This document shows, in pieces, positions 9,281 to 19,862 of a stretch of DNA of 64,000 bases. The stretch lies in contig NZ_JARHUC010000005.1 of the NCBI RefSeq assembly GCF_029223255.1, positions 186,001-250,000 on the forward strand, in the 5' to 3' direction. Origin of the DNA: Albimonas marina. GTDB taxonomy: Bacteria; Pseudomonadota; Alphaproteobacteria; Rhodobacterales; Rhodobacteraceae. The translations under genes and the position numbers were made by a program. Positions within the stretch are counted from its first letter, which is position 1; every line of letters starts with the position of its first letter. Under the pieces are notes generated by a model. It was not told the DNA's origin. It ran no database searches and worked only from the letters and a program-made list of their open reading frames with translations.

Positions 9281-10708
9281 TCACTTCGAGGCGTCGGCCC
9301 AGGCCTCCTTGTCGATGTCGAGATCGTCGTACTTGTAAATGTGGAAGGTCGGATGCTCGACGCCGGCGGCGAGCTGCTCGCGGTAGTCGCGCAGCAGGCG
9401 CATGCCGATGGGGAACAGCATGGTCAGCGCCACCAGGTTCACCAGCGCGAGGATGCCCATCAACGGGTCCGAGAAGAAGAACACCGACGTCGCCTCGGGC
9501 GCGTATGCGCCCAGGAACACCAGGCCCATGATCAGGATCTTCAGGACGTGGCCCGCGATCGGGTTGTCGGTGAACACCGTCAGCGCCGTCTCGCCGAGGT
9601 AGTAGTTGTAGATGATCGACGAGAAGGCGAAGAGCAGGATCGCCGTGGTGAGGTAGTACTGGGACCACTCGCCCACGTGGCTCGCCAGGCTCTGCTGGGT
9701 CAGGGCCACGCCGTTCACGTCCTCGGCCCCCGGCACGTAGACGTCGCCCAGCAGGATCACGAAGGCGGTGCACGAGCAGATGATGATGGTGTCGATGAAC
9801 ACCGACAGGCTCTGCACGATGCCCTGGCTGACCGGGTGGCGCACCCAGGCGGTGGCCGCCACGTTGGGGGCCGAGCCCAGGCCCGCCTCGTTCGAGAACA
9901 GGCCCCGGCGCAGGCCCTGCGCCACCGCGGCGCCGACGCCGCCCGAGACGGCCTCCTCGATCCCGAAGGCGTTGGCCACGATCTGCCACATCACGCCGGG
10001 CAGGCTGGGGATGTTGATCAGGATCACCACGACCGCCATCAGCAGGTAGCCGATGGCCATCACCGGGATGATCACGTCGGCGGCCGCGGCGATGCGCTTG
10101 ATGCCGCCGTAGACCACCAGGCCCGTCAGCAGCGCCAGCGCGATCCCGGTATAGGTCCGCGGCACGCCCAGGCTGTCCTCGGCGGCGCCCGCGACGGTGT
10201 TGCCCTGGAAGGCGTTGAAGCCCAGCGCGAAGGCCGCGATCAGGCACACGGCGTAGAGGATCGCCAGCCAGCGGAACTCATGCCCCAGGCCGTGGATGAT
10301 GTATTGCGCGGGCCCGCCGCGATAGGTGCCGCCCGGCTCGTTGCGCTTGTAGAGCTGGGCGAGCGAGCACTCGAACAGGCTCGTCGCCATGCCGATCAGG
10401 GCGATCATCCACATCCAGAACACCGCGCCCGGGCCGCCCAGCGTGATCGCCACCGCCACGCCCGCGATGTTGCCTCCGCCCACGCGCCCGCCGACCGAGA
10501 CCAGCAGCGCCTCGCGCGAGGAGATGTGCCCCTGCGCGCCGGGGTCGGTCGAGGGCTTCAGCACCCCGAACATGCGCCCGAAGAAGCGGAACTGGACCAG
10601 GCCGGAGACCAGCGTGAAGAACACGCCCAGCACGACCAGGAAGGGGATCAGCGACCATCCCCAGGTGAAATCGCCGATGTAGTTGAACAATTGTTCGAGG
10701 AACGCCAT
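9281..10708 (-). CDS. Sodium:alanine/glycine symporter (AgcS/DAACS family)
   Basis: About 475 residues with some eleven membrane segments. The family motifs GGRVGGGNIAGVAVAITLGGPGAVFWMW, GGPAQYIIHGLG, LFSNEAGLGSAPNVAATAWV and ICSCTAFVILL-GD are clear. It imports alanine or glycine with sodium across the inner membrane. The start MAFLEQLFNYIGDF is chosen because it matches the family N-terminus and has an AGAGGG ribosome site about 10 bases upstream; a longer open frame and an internal MREGIS start are possible but add atypical residues. It is transcribed divergently from the NYN-domain gene. The exact substrate is inferred from the family only. Confidence 0.92.
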   Translation of the reverse strand: MAFLEQLFNYIGDFTWGWSLIPFLVVLGVFFTLVSGLVQFRFFGRMFGVLKPSTDPGAQGHISSREALLVSVGGRVGGGNIAGVAVAITLGGPGAVFWMWMIALIGMATSLFECSLAQLYKRNEPGGTYRGGPAQYIIHGLGHEFRWLAILYAVCLIAAFALGFNAFQGNTVAGAAEDSLGVPRTYTGIALALLTGLVVYGGIKRIAAAADVIIPVMAIGYLLMAVVVILINIPSLPGVMWQIVANAFGIEEAVSGGVGAAVAQGLRRGLFSNEAGLGSAPNVAATAWVRHPVSQGIVQSLSVFIDTIIICSCTAFVILLGDVYVPGAEDVNGVALTQQSLASHVGEWSQYYLTTAILLFAFSSIIYNYYLGETALTVFTDNPIAGHVLKILIMGLVFLGAYAPEATSVFFFSDPLMGILALVNLVALTMLFPIGMRLLRDYREQLAAGVEHPTFHIYKYDDLDIDKEAWADASK

Positions 10709-11001
10709 CGCGGAAATACCCTCTCGCATCGCCCCCGGCGGGGGGCCTCTCCTCCAGTCGGCCACAGACGGGCCGATTGAGCCAGCGTCAGTTTGGGGCG
10801 CCCGACGGTTTCGCGGGGAGGTTTTCCACGCAGCGGGATCGCGGGCCCGCCGGCAGGGCGCGACGCGCCGGGCTCCCCCCAACCCGGCCCCGCAGGACGG
10901 CGGCGGCGCGCGCCGGACCGCGCGCGCAGATGAACGCGACGCTTGACGTAGATGACCGGGGCGGCGACACGGGGGGCGACGCGACCGATCCGGAGCCGCC
11001 G

Positions 11002-11868
11002 ATGTCCGAGCCTCTTCCCCGCCTCGCCGTCCTGATCGACGCCGACAACACCTCGCCCAAGGTGGCCGAGGGCCTGTTCCTCGAGATCGCCAAGCTGGGC
11101 GAGGCCTCGGTGCGGCGCATCTACGGCGACTTCTCCGACGACCGGCTGAAGGGCTGGGCGAAGATCCTGGCCAATTACGCGATCATCCCCCACCAGCAGT
11201 TCGCCTACACCCAGGGCAAGAACAGCTCCGACATCGCGCTGGTGATCGACGCGATGGACCTGCTGCACTCTGGGCGCTTCGACGGGTTCTGCCTGGTCAG
11301 CTCGGACAGCGACTTCACGCGGCTCGCGAGCCGCATCCGCGAGCAGGGGATGCACGCCTACGGCTTCGGCCAGCGCAAGACGCCCGAGGCGTTCCGCCAG
11401 GCCTGCCTGCGCTTCTTCTACATCGAGAACCTGATGGCCGAGGCCGAGGCCGCCGCCGCCCACGCGGCCGAGGACGCCGCGGAGGAGCCCGGCGACGCCC
11501 CCGCCCAGAGCGCCGGCGGCGAGGGCGCGGCCGAGGTTGCAGGCGAAGGGACCGCGGCGGAAGAGGCCGCCAAGCCCCGCCGCCCCGAGGCGCCCTCGCG
11601 CGCGGTGCCCCTGATCCGCAAGGCGATGGAGGGGATGACGGACGAGGACGGCTGGGTCTCGCTGGGGGTGATCGGCCAGCGGATCGGCGCGCTGGCGCCG
11701 GATTTCGACAGCCGCACCTACGGCTCCTCGAAGCTCTCGGACCTGATCCGGCGGGCGGGGCCGTTCGACATGAAGAAGGACGACGCGAACCACGTGCGCG
11801 TGCGCTTCAAGGCGAACGGAACCAAGACCAAGACCCGCAAGAAGAAGGACGAGGCCGCGGAGGGCTGA
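11002..11868 (+). CDS. NYN-domain protein with C-terminal OST-HTH/LOTUS domain
   Basis: 288 residues from the ATG with a GGAG site six bases away; an ATG at 10930 would add 24 residues. The N-terminal NYN (PIN-like RNase) domain shows LAVLIDADN near residue 7, YGDFSDDRLKGWAK, KNSSDIALVIDAMDLL and LVSSDSDFTRLASRIREQG, with the aspartates expected for metal-dependent nuclease activity. An acidic Ala/Glu-rich linker (about 153-195) connects to a LOTUS-like RNA-binding domain (PLIRKAMEGMTDEDGWVSLGVIGQRI ... YGSSKLSDLIRRAGPFDM). The tail is lysine-rich (KTKTRKKK). The protein is likely to bind and perhaps cleave RNA; the target is unknown. Confidence 0.85.
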   Translation: MSEPLPRLAVLIDADNTSPKVAEGLFLEIAKLGEASVRRIYGDFSDDRLKGWAKILANYAIIPHQQFAYTQGKNSSDIALVIDAMDLLHSGRFDGFCLVSSDSDFTRLASRIREQGMHAYGFGQRKTPEAFRQACLRFFYIENLMAEAEAAAAHAAEDAAEEPGDAPAQSAGGEGAAEVAGEGTAAEEAAKPRRPEAPSRAVPLIRKAMEGMTDEDGWVSLGVIGQRIGALAPDFDSRTYGSSKLSDLIRRAGPFDMKKDDANHVRVRFKANGTKTKTRKKKDEAAEG

Positions 11869-14040
<2,172 letters not shown>

Positions 14041-14093
14041 CGCGCGCAGGAGCGCTCCTCCCGCGCCGGCGCAAGCCTCCTGGACGGGGAGAG

Positions 14094-14115
14094 GCCCCGG
14101 GTCGAAGCCCGGGGC
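14094..14115. repeat. Hairpin GCCCCGGG-loop-CCCGGGGC, copy 1
   Basis: Palindromic hairpin with 8-bp stem 54 bases after pgm. A near-identical hairpin with loop TCAGG instead of TCGAAG lies at 19842-19862. It may act as the pgm terminator, but no T tract follows. Confidence 0.4.
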
Positions 14116-14234
14116 GCGCCCGCGAGGGCTGCGCCGCAAGCGCATAGGCAGGGCATGTTTGCGACGGACGCGACCGGCGCCAGGCGACGCCTGCCGCCGG
14201 GCCGGACCGCGGGAGGGGGGCGCGAAGGCCGCGC

Positions 14235-14291
14235 GCCTCCGCCCTTGCGGAGGCGTCCGCGCCTGCGCGGACCCTGCGGGGAACCCGCAGG
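14235..14291. repeat. Three back-to-back hairpins between pgm and the olsB-like gene
   Basis: Three perfect 8-bp stems follow each other without spacer: 14235-14254 (GCCTCCGC/GCGGAGGC), 14255-14272 (GTCCGCGC/GCGCGGAC) and 14273-14291 (CCTGCGGG/CCCGCAGG). They lie between convergent genes and probably form a bidirectional transcription barrier or protect 3' ends. Confidence 0.5.
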
Positions 14292-14335
14292 CGCGGCCGG
14301 GGCCGCCCCACGCGCCAGCCGGCGACGCCTGCGGC

Positions 14336-15094
14336 TCAACCCGCGGCGGGGCGCATCAGGCGGCGGCGGGCGGGGGGCACCCGCTTGATCTCGACGCCGG
14401 TGAAGACGTGCAGGGTATTGAGGTCCCGGTCGATCACCGCGTGATCCGACACCCATCCCCCCAGCAGCAGGTAGGAGCGCAGCAGCGGCGGCATCCGGCG
14501 CATCGCCAGCTTCATGTCCGGCCGCATCCGCCTGAGCTTCGCCGCGAAACGGAAGATCGAGGGCGCCTTGGGCCGCGGCAGCCAGCGCTTCGGCGCCAGG
14601 TGCTTCTCCTTGAGATAGGCGAAGGCGTCCATGTAGGTCTCGGCCTCCACCCCCTCGAAGCTGGAGCAGCCGAACAGCAGCTCCACCCCCTCCGCCTCGA
14701 CGTAGGAGGTCATCGCCGCCCAGGCGGCGCGGATCACGTCGGGGTCGCGCAGGCCCGGCGCCATGCAGAAGCGCCCCATCTCGACGATGGGACCGCCGAA
14801 GGCCTTGAGGGAGGAGAGCTCGTAGTACTGGGCCGAGTAGCTGCGCCCGATCTCCGCCCCGCTCGCCAGCGGCATCATCCGGAAGCAGCAGACCAGCTCG
14901 CCCTCGGCCGTCTCGACCAGCGCATGCAGGCACTGGTCGTCGTAGCCGTCCCGGTCGAGCCCAAGCGCCCGGTCGCCGGTCAGCGCCGCGCCGGGGCGGG
15001 CGGCGATGAAGGCCTGGAAGCGAAGCCGCTGCGCGGCCTCGACGTCGGCGGGCTCGCGCGAGAGCCGGACCGTGTAACGACCCCGAGAGAACAT
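14336..15094 (-). CDS. olsB: OlsB-type GNAT N-acyltransferase (ornithine lipid synthesis, probable)
   Basis: About 252 residues. The pattern RLRFQAF, then GYDDQCLHALVETAEGELVCCFRMMPL, then EIGRSYSAQYYEL and GPIVEMGRFCMAPGLRDPDVIRAAW is the GNAT-fold acyltransferase family that includes L-ornithine N-alpha-acyltransferase OlsB and N-acyl amino acid synthases. OlsB transfers a 3-hydroxyacyl group from acyl carrier protein to ornithine, making lyso-ornithine lipid. The start MFSRGRYTVRL is preceded by GGAGGGG about nine bases away; an ATG six bases upstream is too close to that site. The partner acyltransferase gene olsA is not adjacent, so the substrate assignment is by family only. Confidence 0.65.
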   Translation of the reverse strand: MFSRGRYTVRLSREPADVEAAQRLRFQAFIAARPGAALTGDRALGLDRDGYDDQCLHALVETAEGELVCCFRMMPLASGAEIGRSYSAQYYELSSLKAFGGPIVEMGRFCMAPGLRDPDVIRAAWAAMTSYVEAEGVELLFGCSSFEGVEAETYMDAFAYLKEKHLAPKRWLPRPKAPSIFRFAAKLRRMRPDMKLAMRRMPPLLRSYLLLGGWVSDHAVIDRDLNTLHVFTGVEIKRVPPARRRLMRPAAG

Positions 15095-15206
15095 GCGCAT
15101 CCACCCCTCCACAGCCAGGGACCCGCGGACTAGATAGGGTGGGAGCGATGACGAACGCATGACGGGCCCGCAGGATGCGGCCGAACTGTCGCAGGGAAGG
15201 AACACC

Positions 15207-15602
15207 ATGACCGACAAGGTGATCAAGTCCGACGCCGAGTGGCGCGCGCAGCTCGACCCCCTGACCTACAAGGTCACGCGCGAGAAGGGGACCGAGCGGC
15301 CCGGCGCCCACCCCGGCTTCCCCAAGGGGCCGGGAACCTACCTGTGCGTGTGCTGCGGCGCGCCCCTCTTCGACGCCGAGACGAAATACGAGAGCGGATC
15401 GGGCTGGCCGAGCTTCTGGGCCCCCATCGAGCAGGAGGCAGTCGAGCTGCACGAGGACCTGAGCCACTTCATGCGCCGCACCGAGGTGACCTGCGCCAAG
15501 TGCGACGCCCACCTCGGCCACGTCTTCCCCGACGGCCCGCAGCCCACGGGCCTGCGCTACTGCATGAACGGCGTCTCGATGACCTTCGAGCCGGAGGAGT
15601 GA
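15207..15602 (+). CDS. msrB: Peptide-methionine (R)-S-oxide reductase
   Basis: 131 residues. It reduces methionine-R-sulfoxide in proteins, using thioredoxin, in the cytoplasm. Zinc-binding pairs CVCC (position 46-49) and CAKC (95-98), the substrate loop [21 protein letters not shown] and the catalytic cysteine in [11 protein letters not shown] are all present. The start [12 protein letters not shown] is preceded by GGGAAGG; an upstream in-frame ATG at 15159 lacks family similarity. It is divergent from the olsB-like gene, with 112 bases between the starts for two promoters, and converges on a small periplasmic protein gene. Confidence 0.97.
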   Translation: MTDKVIKSDAEWRAQLDPLTYKVTREKGTERPGAHPGFPKGPGTYLCVCCGAPLFDAETKYESGSGWPSFWAPIEQEAVELHEDLSHFMRRTEVTCAKCDAHLGHVFPDGPQPTGLRYCMNGVSMTFEPEE

Positions 15603-15603
15603 G

Positions 15604-15635
15604 GGCCGCGCGCGCGGCGTTCGTCGCGCGCGGCC
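15604..15635. terminator. GC-rich hairpin between convergent msrB and periplasmic-protein genes
   Basis: An 11-bp stem (GGCCGCGCGCG/CGCGCGCGGCC) starting right after the msrB stop and ending 13 bases before the stop of the opposing gene. There is no T tract, but the position suits a shared bidirectional terminator. Confidence 0.55.
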
Positions 15636-15648
15636 GTCTGCGATCCGC

Positions 15649-16113
15649 CTAGCGGGTCAGCTCCACCGACTTGCCGTCGTTCGAGGTCAGGCAGCGCCAC
15701 TCGCCGCCGTCGTCGTCGGTCATCGTGATCAGGGAGTTCGCCTCCGAGAACTCGGCGCCGGTGACCTTGATGCCGCCGCGGCCGACCTCCTTGCGCAGGG
15801 CGCGGCGGCAGGCCTGGCGCTGCACCTTCATCTCGGCCCCGCCGCCGGCGGCGGCCGGGGTCACGGCGGTCAGCTGCTCGAGCTTGCCGTCGTCGCCGGC
15901 GTAGCAGTCCCACTCGCCGCCCGAGGCGTCCTCGAGATGCACGTACCACTGGGCGCCCATCTTGTCGGCCCCCAGCACCTGGCCGCCGGCGCCCCCGGCC
16001 TGGGCGCGCACGCCGTCGATGCAGGCGTCGACGGCGTCCTGCTCCCCGGCGTGGGCGATGCCGAACGATCCCGCCGCGATGGCGAGGGCGATGGCGGCTG
16101 CGATGCGGATCAT
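15649..16113 (-). CDS. Small secreted protein with an internally duplicated domain, function unknown
   Basis: 154 residues with a typical signal peptide (residues 1-22, ending AHA-G). The mature part appears to be two related halves: QWYVHLEDASGGEWDCYAGDDGKLEQLT and SLITMTDDDGGEWRCLTSNDGKSVELT, each with G-G-E-W-x-C followed by a G-K turn. Four cysteines could make two disulfides. It would be periplasmic. No named family was recognised. It lies immediately downstream of ftsA on the same strand but is separated by 123 bases and a hairpin, so it is probably a separate transcription unit. Confidence 0.75.
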   Translation of the reverse strand: MIRIAAAIALAIAAGSFGIAHAGEQDAVDACIDGVRAQAGGAGGQVLGADKMGAQWYVHLEDASGGEWDCYAGDDGKLEQLTAVTPAAAGGGAEMKVQRQACRRALRKEVGRGGIKVTGAEFSEANSLITMTDDDGGEWRCLTSNDGKSVELTR

Positions 16114-16206
16114 GAGCGTCTTCCGTCCCTGTCTGAAGCCGTTCGGGACAGGAGACGTCGCTTCTCAGGCGAAATCAAGCATTCGACTTCGCGCGGGGTC
16201 GTGCGC

Positions 16207-16227
16207 GCGCCGCCGGTCAGGCGGCGC
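16207..16227 (-). terminator. Hairpin after ftsA
   Basis: An 8-bp perfect stem (GCGCCGCC/GGCGGCGC) 9 bases beyond the ftsA stop. It may end the dcw transcript; there is no T tract. Confidence 0.45.
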
Positions 16228-16236
16228 GGCCGAGGC

Positions 16237-17571
16237 TCACCAGTTGTCCTTGAACCAGCGCACCGTGCGGCGCAGGCGGGTGCCGCCGCCGAGGCCGGCG
16301 GGCTCCTCGAAGTCCCAGAACTCGTCGTGGGGGCGCACGGCGTAGGCGGCGAGGCCCACGGCGGCCGAGAAGGCCGGGCCCGCGGCCGACTGCGGCAGGC
16401 CCGCGACCCGCAGCGGCCGGCCGATGCGCACCCGCTGGCCGATCACCCGGCGCGCGACGTCCTCGAGCCCCGGGAGCTGGCTGCCGCCGCCGGTCAGCAC
16501 CACCCGGCGGGAGGGCAGGCCCGCGAAGCCCGCGCGGTCCAGCAGGTGGCGCACCTCCTCGAAGATCTCCTCCACGCGTGGCCGGATCACCCCGATCAGG
16601 GCGGCGCGGGTGATGGTGCGGGTCTCGCCCTCGGCGCCGCCGAGCACGGGGACGGTGATGAGTTCACGGTCGTCGAGCCCGGTCGCCATGACGCCGCCGT
16701 GCAGGGTCTTGATCCGCTCGGCCGTGGCGGTGTCGATGCCGAAGGCCTCGGAGATGTCGCGGGTCACGTGGGCGCCGCCGACGCGGGCGACGTCGAGGCA
16801 GATCAGCTGCTTGCGCAGGAAGATCGAGACGCCGGTGGCGCCGCCCCCCATGTCCACGCAGGCCGCGCCCAGCTCCTGCTCGTCCTCGACCAGCGACGAG
16901 AGGCCCGACGAATAGGGCGCGGTCACCACGCCCGCCAGCTCCAGGTCGCAGCGGCGCACGCAGCGCGCGAGGTTGCGAAGCGGCGCGGAGGCGACCGAGA
17001 GGATGTGCATGTCGACCGAGAGGTTCTGCCCGGTCATCCCGCGGGGATCGGAGAGGAACGTGGTCTGGTCGAGGGTGAAGTTCACCGGCAGGGCGTGCAG
17101 GATCTCGCGCCCCTCCTCGGCGGGGGGCTCGGGGCAGGCGGCGAGGGCTGCGGCCACGTCCTGGTCCGTCACCTCGCCGGACATCACCTCGGCGTCGCCG
17201 GTGAAGCCCCACGAGACGGGACGGGCGCCGGAGACGGCGCCGATCACCTGGTCGACGCGCACGCCGGCCATCTTCTCGGCGGCCTGCAGCGCGGTGCGGA
17301 TGGCGCGCTCGCATTCCTCCATGTCCACGATCTCGCCCAGGCGCACGCCGCGCGACTGGGTGACGCCCACGCCGATCACGCGCATGGCGAGATAGCCGCC
17401 CTGGCGCCCCTCCTCGGCGGTGGCGGCGGCGAGCTTGGCGGGGTCGATGCGCAGGATCAGGCAGGCGGTCTTGGAGGTGCCGATGTCGAGCACCGCCAGC
17501 AGCCCCCGCTTCAGCGCGGAGCGGAGCTGGTCGCGCATCATGCTCTGCGAGGCGAAAAGCGCGTGCCTCAT
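16237..17571 (-). CDS. ftsA: Cell division protein FtsA
   Basis: 444 residues. FtsA is an actin-like ATPase that tethers FtsZ filaments to the inner membrane and recruits the divisome. The actin-fold motifs are LLAVLDIGTSKTACLIL (phosphate 1), AACVDMGGGATGVSIFL (phosphate 2) and VVLTGGGSQLPGLEDVA (adenosine). The C-terminal amphipathic tip RTVRWFKDNW is the membrane-targeting helix. The start MRHALFASQS overlaps the ftsQ stop by three to four bases (ATGA). It is the last dcw gene here; ftsZ, which normally follows, is missing. Confidence 0.97.
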   Translation of the reverse strand: MRHALFASQSMMRDQLRSALKRGLLAVLDIGTSKTACLILRIDPAKLAAATAEEGRQGGYLAMRVIGVGVTQSRGVRLGEIVDMEECERAIRTALQAAEKMAGVRVDQVIGAVSGARPVSWGFTGDAEVMSGEVTDQDVAAALAACPEPPAEEGREILHALPVNFTLDQTTFLSDPRGMTGQNLSVDMHILSVASAPLRNLARCVRRCDLELAGVVTAPYSSGLSSLVEDEQELGAACVDMGGGATGVSIFLRKQLICLDVARVGGAHVTRDISEAFGIDTATAERIKTLHGGVMATGLDDRELITVPVLGGAEGETRTITRAALIGVIRPRVEEIFEEVRHLLDRAGFAGLPSRRVVLTGGGSQLPGLEDVARRVIGQRVRIGRPLRVAGLPQSAAGPAFSAAVGLAAYAVRPHDEFWDFEEPAGLGGGTRLRRTVRWFKDNW

Positions 17572-18506
17572 GCCTTCTGTCCTTCCAGGAGTTCGCGCGC
17601 GCCCTCGAGCACGTCCACCGCCCGCGGGGTCAGGCGCAGGGTGGGACGCTCGGGGTCGCGCAGGTCGATGATGGAGACCTCGCGGTCGAGAAGCTGGTCG
17701 TCGCGGTCGAGCCGCAGGAGCCGGCGCAGCGCGCCCTCGGGCTCCTTCTCGGGCAGGTGCACGACCATCCCGGAGCTGAGCGCGAGGGACCAGCGCCGCT
17801 CGCCCACCCGCACGAGGCCGCGCAGGCGGTCGTTGACGGGCTGGGCGAGGTCCCACAGGCGCAGGCCCTCGTCGATGGCGCGGTCGGCGCCCTCGCCCAG
17901 GATCAGCGGCAGGTTGGGCCGGTCCGCGCGCGAGGCGACGGGGCCGATCACCACGCCGTCGCGGTCGAGCAGGTGCAGCTGGCCGTCCCAGCGCCACAGG
18001 GCGGCGGGGGCGCGCTGGGCGATCTCGATGCGCAGGGCGCCGTCGGCCATCACCTTGGGCTCGGCCCGGGCGACGCCGGGGATGGTCTCGACCTCGGCCT
18101 TCAGCTCGGCGAGGTCCAGCTCCAGCGAGGAGACGGGCAGCGGCAGGTCGAGGCGCGCGGCGACGCGGCTCTGCAGGTCCGGGCTGCCGCCCTGTATGTC
18201 GAGGCGCAGGACCGCGAACTCCGGCCGCTCCACCACCACGGCGCGGGCCTTGAGGGCGAGGTCCATCGCCAGGTCCTGCACCGTGGGGCTGCGCCAGGCC
18301 CAGAGCGCGGCGAGCGCGATCAGGACCGGCACGGTCAGCCGGCGGACGGCGAAGCGCACGTAGCCGCGCCGCCCCAGCCGGTCGAGCCGGTAGCGCCAGC
18401 GCGAGGGCGAGGGATCGCGGCGGCGGCGCGGCGTCTCGAACGGGCCCGGCGGCTCGGGCCGGATGCGCCGCATGCGGCGGGCGAGGGCGCGGCCCAGCGC
18501 GCTCAT
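17568..18506 (-). CDS. ftsQ: Cell division protein FtsQ
   Basis: 312 residues, bitopic inner-membrane protein of the FtsQLB complex. A basic cytoplasmic N-terminus is followed by one membrane helix (about residue 58-75, VPVLIALAALWAW), a POTRA domain (VLRLDIQGGSPDLQSRVAARLDLPLPVSSLELDLAELKAEVETIPGVARAEPKVMADGALRIEIAQRAPAALWRWDGQLHLLDRDGVVI) and the FtsQ domain. The start [11 protein letters not shown] has GGAG eight bases upstream and coincides with the stop of a possible 21-codon frame that begins inside ddl. It overlaps ftsA. Confidence 0.95.
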   Translation of the reverse strand: MSALGRALARRMRRIRPEPPGPFETPRRRRDPSPSRWRYRLDRLGRRGYVRFAVRRLTVPVLIALAALWAWRSPTVQDLAMDLALKARAVVVERPEFAVLRLDIQGGSPDLQSRVAARLDLPLPVSSLELDLAELKAEVETIPGVARAEPKVMADGALRIEIAQRAPAALWRWDGQLHLLDRDGVVIGPVASRADRPNLPLILGEGADRAIDEGLRLWDLAQPVNDRLRGLVRVGERRWSLALSSGMVVHLPEKEPEGALRRLLRLDRDDQLLDREVSIIDLRDPERPTLRLTPRAVDVLEGARELLEGQKA

Positions 18507-18568
18507 CGCCGCGGCTCCGGGCGCAGGATGGGGACTAGGACCAGGACGGGGGCGGTCAGCGCAGGCAT
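18503..18568 (-). CDS. Possible 21-codon coupling frame between ddl and ftsQ
   Basis: An ATG inside the last codons of ddl (18566-18568) opens a 21-codon frame ([21 protein letters not shown]) whose TGA overlaps the ftsQ ATG as ATGA. It would bridge the 49-base gap between ddl and ftsQ and could couple their translation. There is no family evidence, and a chance frame in GC-rich DNA is quite possible. Confidence 0.2.
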   Translation of the reverse strand: MPALTAPVLVLVPILRPEPRR

Positions 18569-19476
18569 GAGGCGTCCTCCACCAGCCAGGCGCAGAGGTC
18601 GGGGAAGGAGACGCCGGCATGGGCCGCCTGCTCGGGCGCGAGCGAGGTGGGGGTCATGCCGGGCTGGGTGTTGACCTCGAGCAGGATCAGGCCGCCGACG
18701 CCCTTGCTCTCGTCCCAGCGGAAGTCGGAGCGCGACAGGCCCCGGCAGCCCAGCGCCTGGTGGGCGCGCACGGCGATGTCGAGGCAGGCGGCCTCGATCT
18801 CTTCGGGGATCTGGGCGGGAATCACGTGGGAGGAGCCGCCGGCCTGGTACTTGGCGGCGTAGTCGTACCAGCCCCCGCCCGCGGCCATGATGTCGGTGAC
18901 GGCCAGCGCGCGGTCGCCCATCACGGCGACGGTCATCTCGCGGCCGGGCACGAAGGTCTCGGCCAGCAGGATGTCGGGCGCGTCGGGGGCGAGGCGCGCG
19001 GGGCCGTTCGCGCCCTCGGGCACGATGTAGACGCCGACCGAGGAGCCCTCGTTGTAGGGCTTCAGCACGTAGGGAAGCGGCAGGGGGTGGGAGACGGCGG
19101 CCTCGGCCTTGGGCACCAGCCGGCCCTCGGCCACCGGCAGCCCGGCGGCGGCGAAGACCTCCTTGGCCTTGACCTTGTCCATGGCGACGGAGGAGGCGAG
19201 CACCCCGGAATGGGTGTAGGGCAGGCCCAGCCATTCCAGCAGGCCCTGGACGCAGCCGTCCTCGCCCCAGCGGCCGTGCAGCGCGTTGAACACCACGTCG
19301 GGGCTCGCGTCCGCGAGGCGCTGGACCAGGTCCGGTCCTGCATCGATCTCGATCACCGCGTATCCCGCGGCGCGCAGGGCCTTGGCGCATTCGGCGCCCG
19401 AGGAGAGGGAGACCTCCCGCTCGGCCGAACGGCCGCCCATGAGCACCGCCACGCGGGTGGAAGCCCTGCCCGACAT
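18556..19476 (-). CDS. ddl: D-alanine--D-alanine ligase
   Basis: 306 residues. Makes the D-Ala-D-Ala dipeptide that MurF adds to the UDP-MurNAc tripeptide, with ATP, in the cytoplasm. ATP-grasp features are [15 protein letters not shown] at the N-terminus, [29 protein letters not shown], the lysine of [25 protein letters not shown] and the C-terminal [24 protein letters not shown] that binds magnesium and D-Ala. The start [15 protein letters not shown] follows a GAGG site. It is separated from murB by 495 bases, the largest gap in the dcw cluster, so it may begin a ddl-ftsQ-ftsA sub-operon. Confidence 0.97.
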   Translation of the reverse strand: MSGRASTRVAVLMGGRSAEREVSLSSGAECAKALRAAGYAVIEIDAGPDLVQRLADASPDVVFNALHGRWGEDGCVQGLLEWLGLPYTHSGVLASSVAMDKVKAKEVFAAAGLPVAEGRLVPKAEAAVSHPLPLPYVLKPYNEGSSVGVYIVPEGANGPARLAPDAPDILLAETFVPGREMTVAVMGDRALAVTDIMAAGGGWYDYAAKYQAGGSSHVIPAQIPEEIEAACLDIAVRAHQALGCRGLSRSDFRWDESKGVGGLILLEVNTQPGMTPTSLAPEQAAHAGVSFPDLCAWLVEDASCLR

Positions 19477-19659
19477 GCCGCCTCTAGTCCCTCGCCCCTC
19501 TGCGGGGGCTTGCTTGGACGCCCCCGTTTTCGAGGTGCGCCCGCCTGTATGGCCGCCGCCGGGTTTTCCCGATCGGGCGGCCGATGCCCGGTCACGTCCC
19601 GACTTCGGGTCGGATCTGCGGAACGGTCCGCAGGCCGTTGCGAAGCGGGGCGTTTTTGG

Positions 19660-19688
19660 AGTGTAGCGCGAAGGGGAGGCGCAAGAAA
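19660..19688 (-). promoter_or_regulatory. Possible promoter for ddl-ftsQ-ftsA
   Basis: On the minus strand TTTCTT, 17 bases, TACACT. The -10 is good and the -35 weak. It would start a transcript about 180 bases before ddl. Confidence 0.25.
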
Positions 19689-19841
19689 CCCTGAATGCAG
19701 GTCCGGCGCCGCGGAACCCGGCCGCAGGGGGCGTCTTCCGCTGGGTGGGGAGGGGTTCCGCGGGAGAGGAGCGTGCGCGCCGCGACGTCTCGGGGCGGGG
19801 AGGGCCCGCCGTCTCCTGCGGATGGAGCGCGCGCGGCCGAG

Positions 19842-19862
19842 GCCCCGGGTCAGGCCCGGGGC
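19842..19862. repeat. Hairpin GCCCCGGG-loop-CCCGGGGC, copy 2
   Basis: An 8-bp stem hairpin like that at 14094-14115, located 110 bases past the murB stop on the minus strand. It could be a terminator-like element between murB and ddl. Confidence 0.4.

Noticed and set aside
18507-18555. Separate promoter just before ftsQ
   Set aside because: Only 49 bases between ddl and ftsQ without a -10/-35 pair; read-through is more likely.
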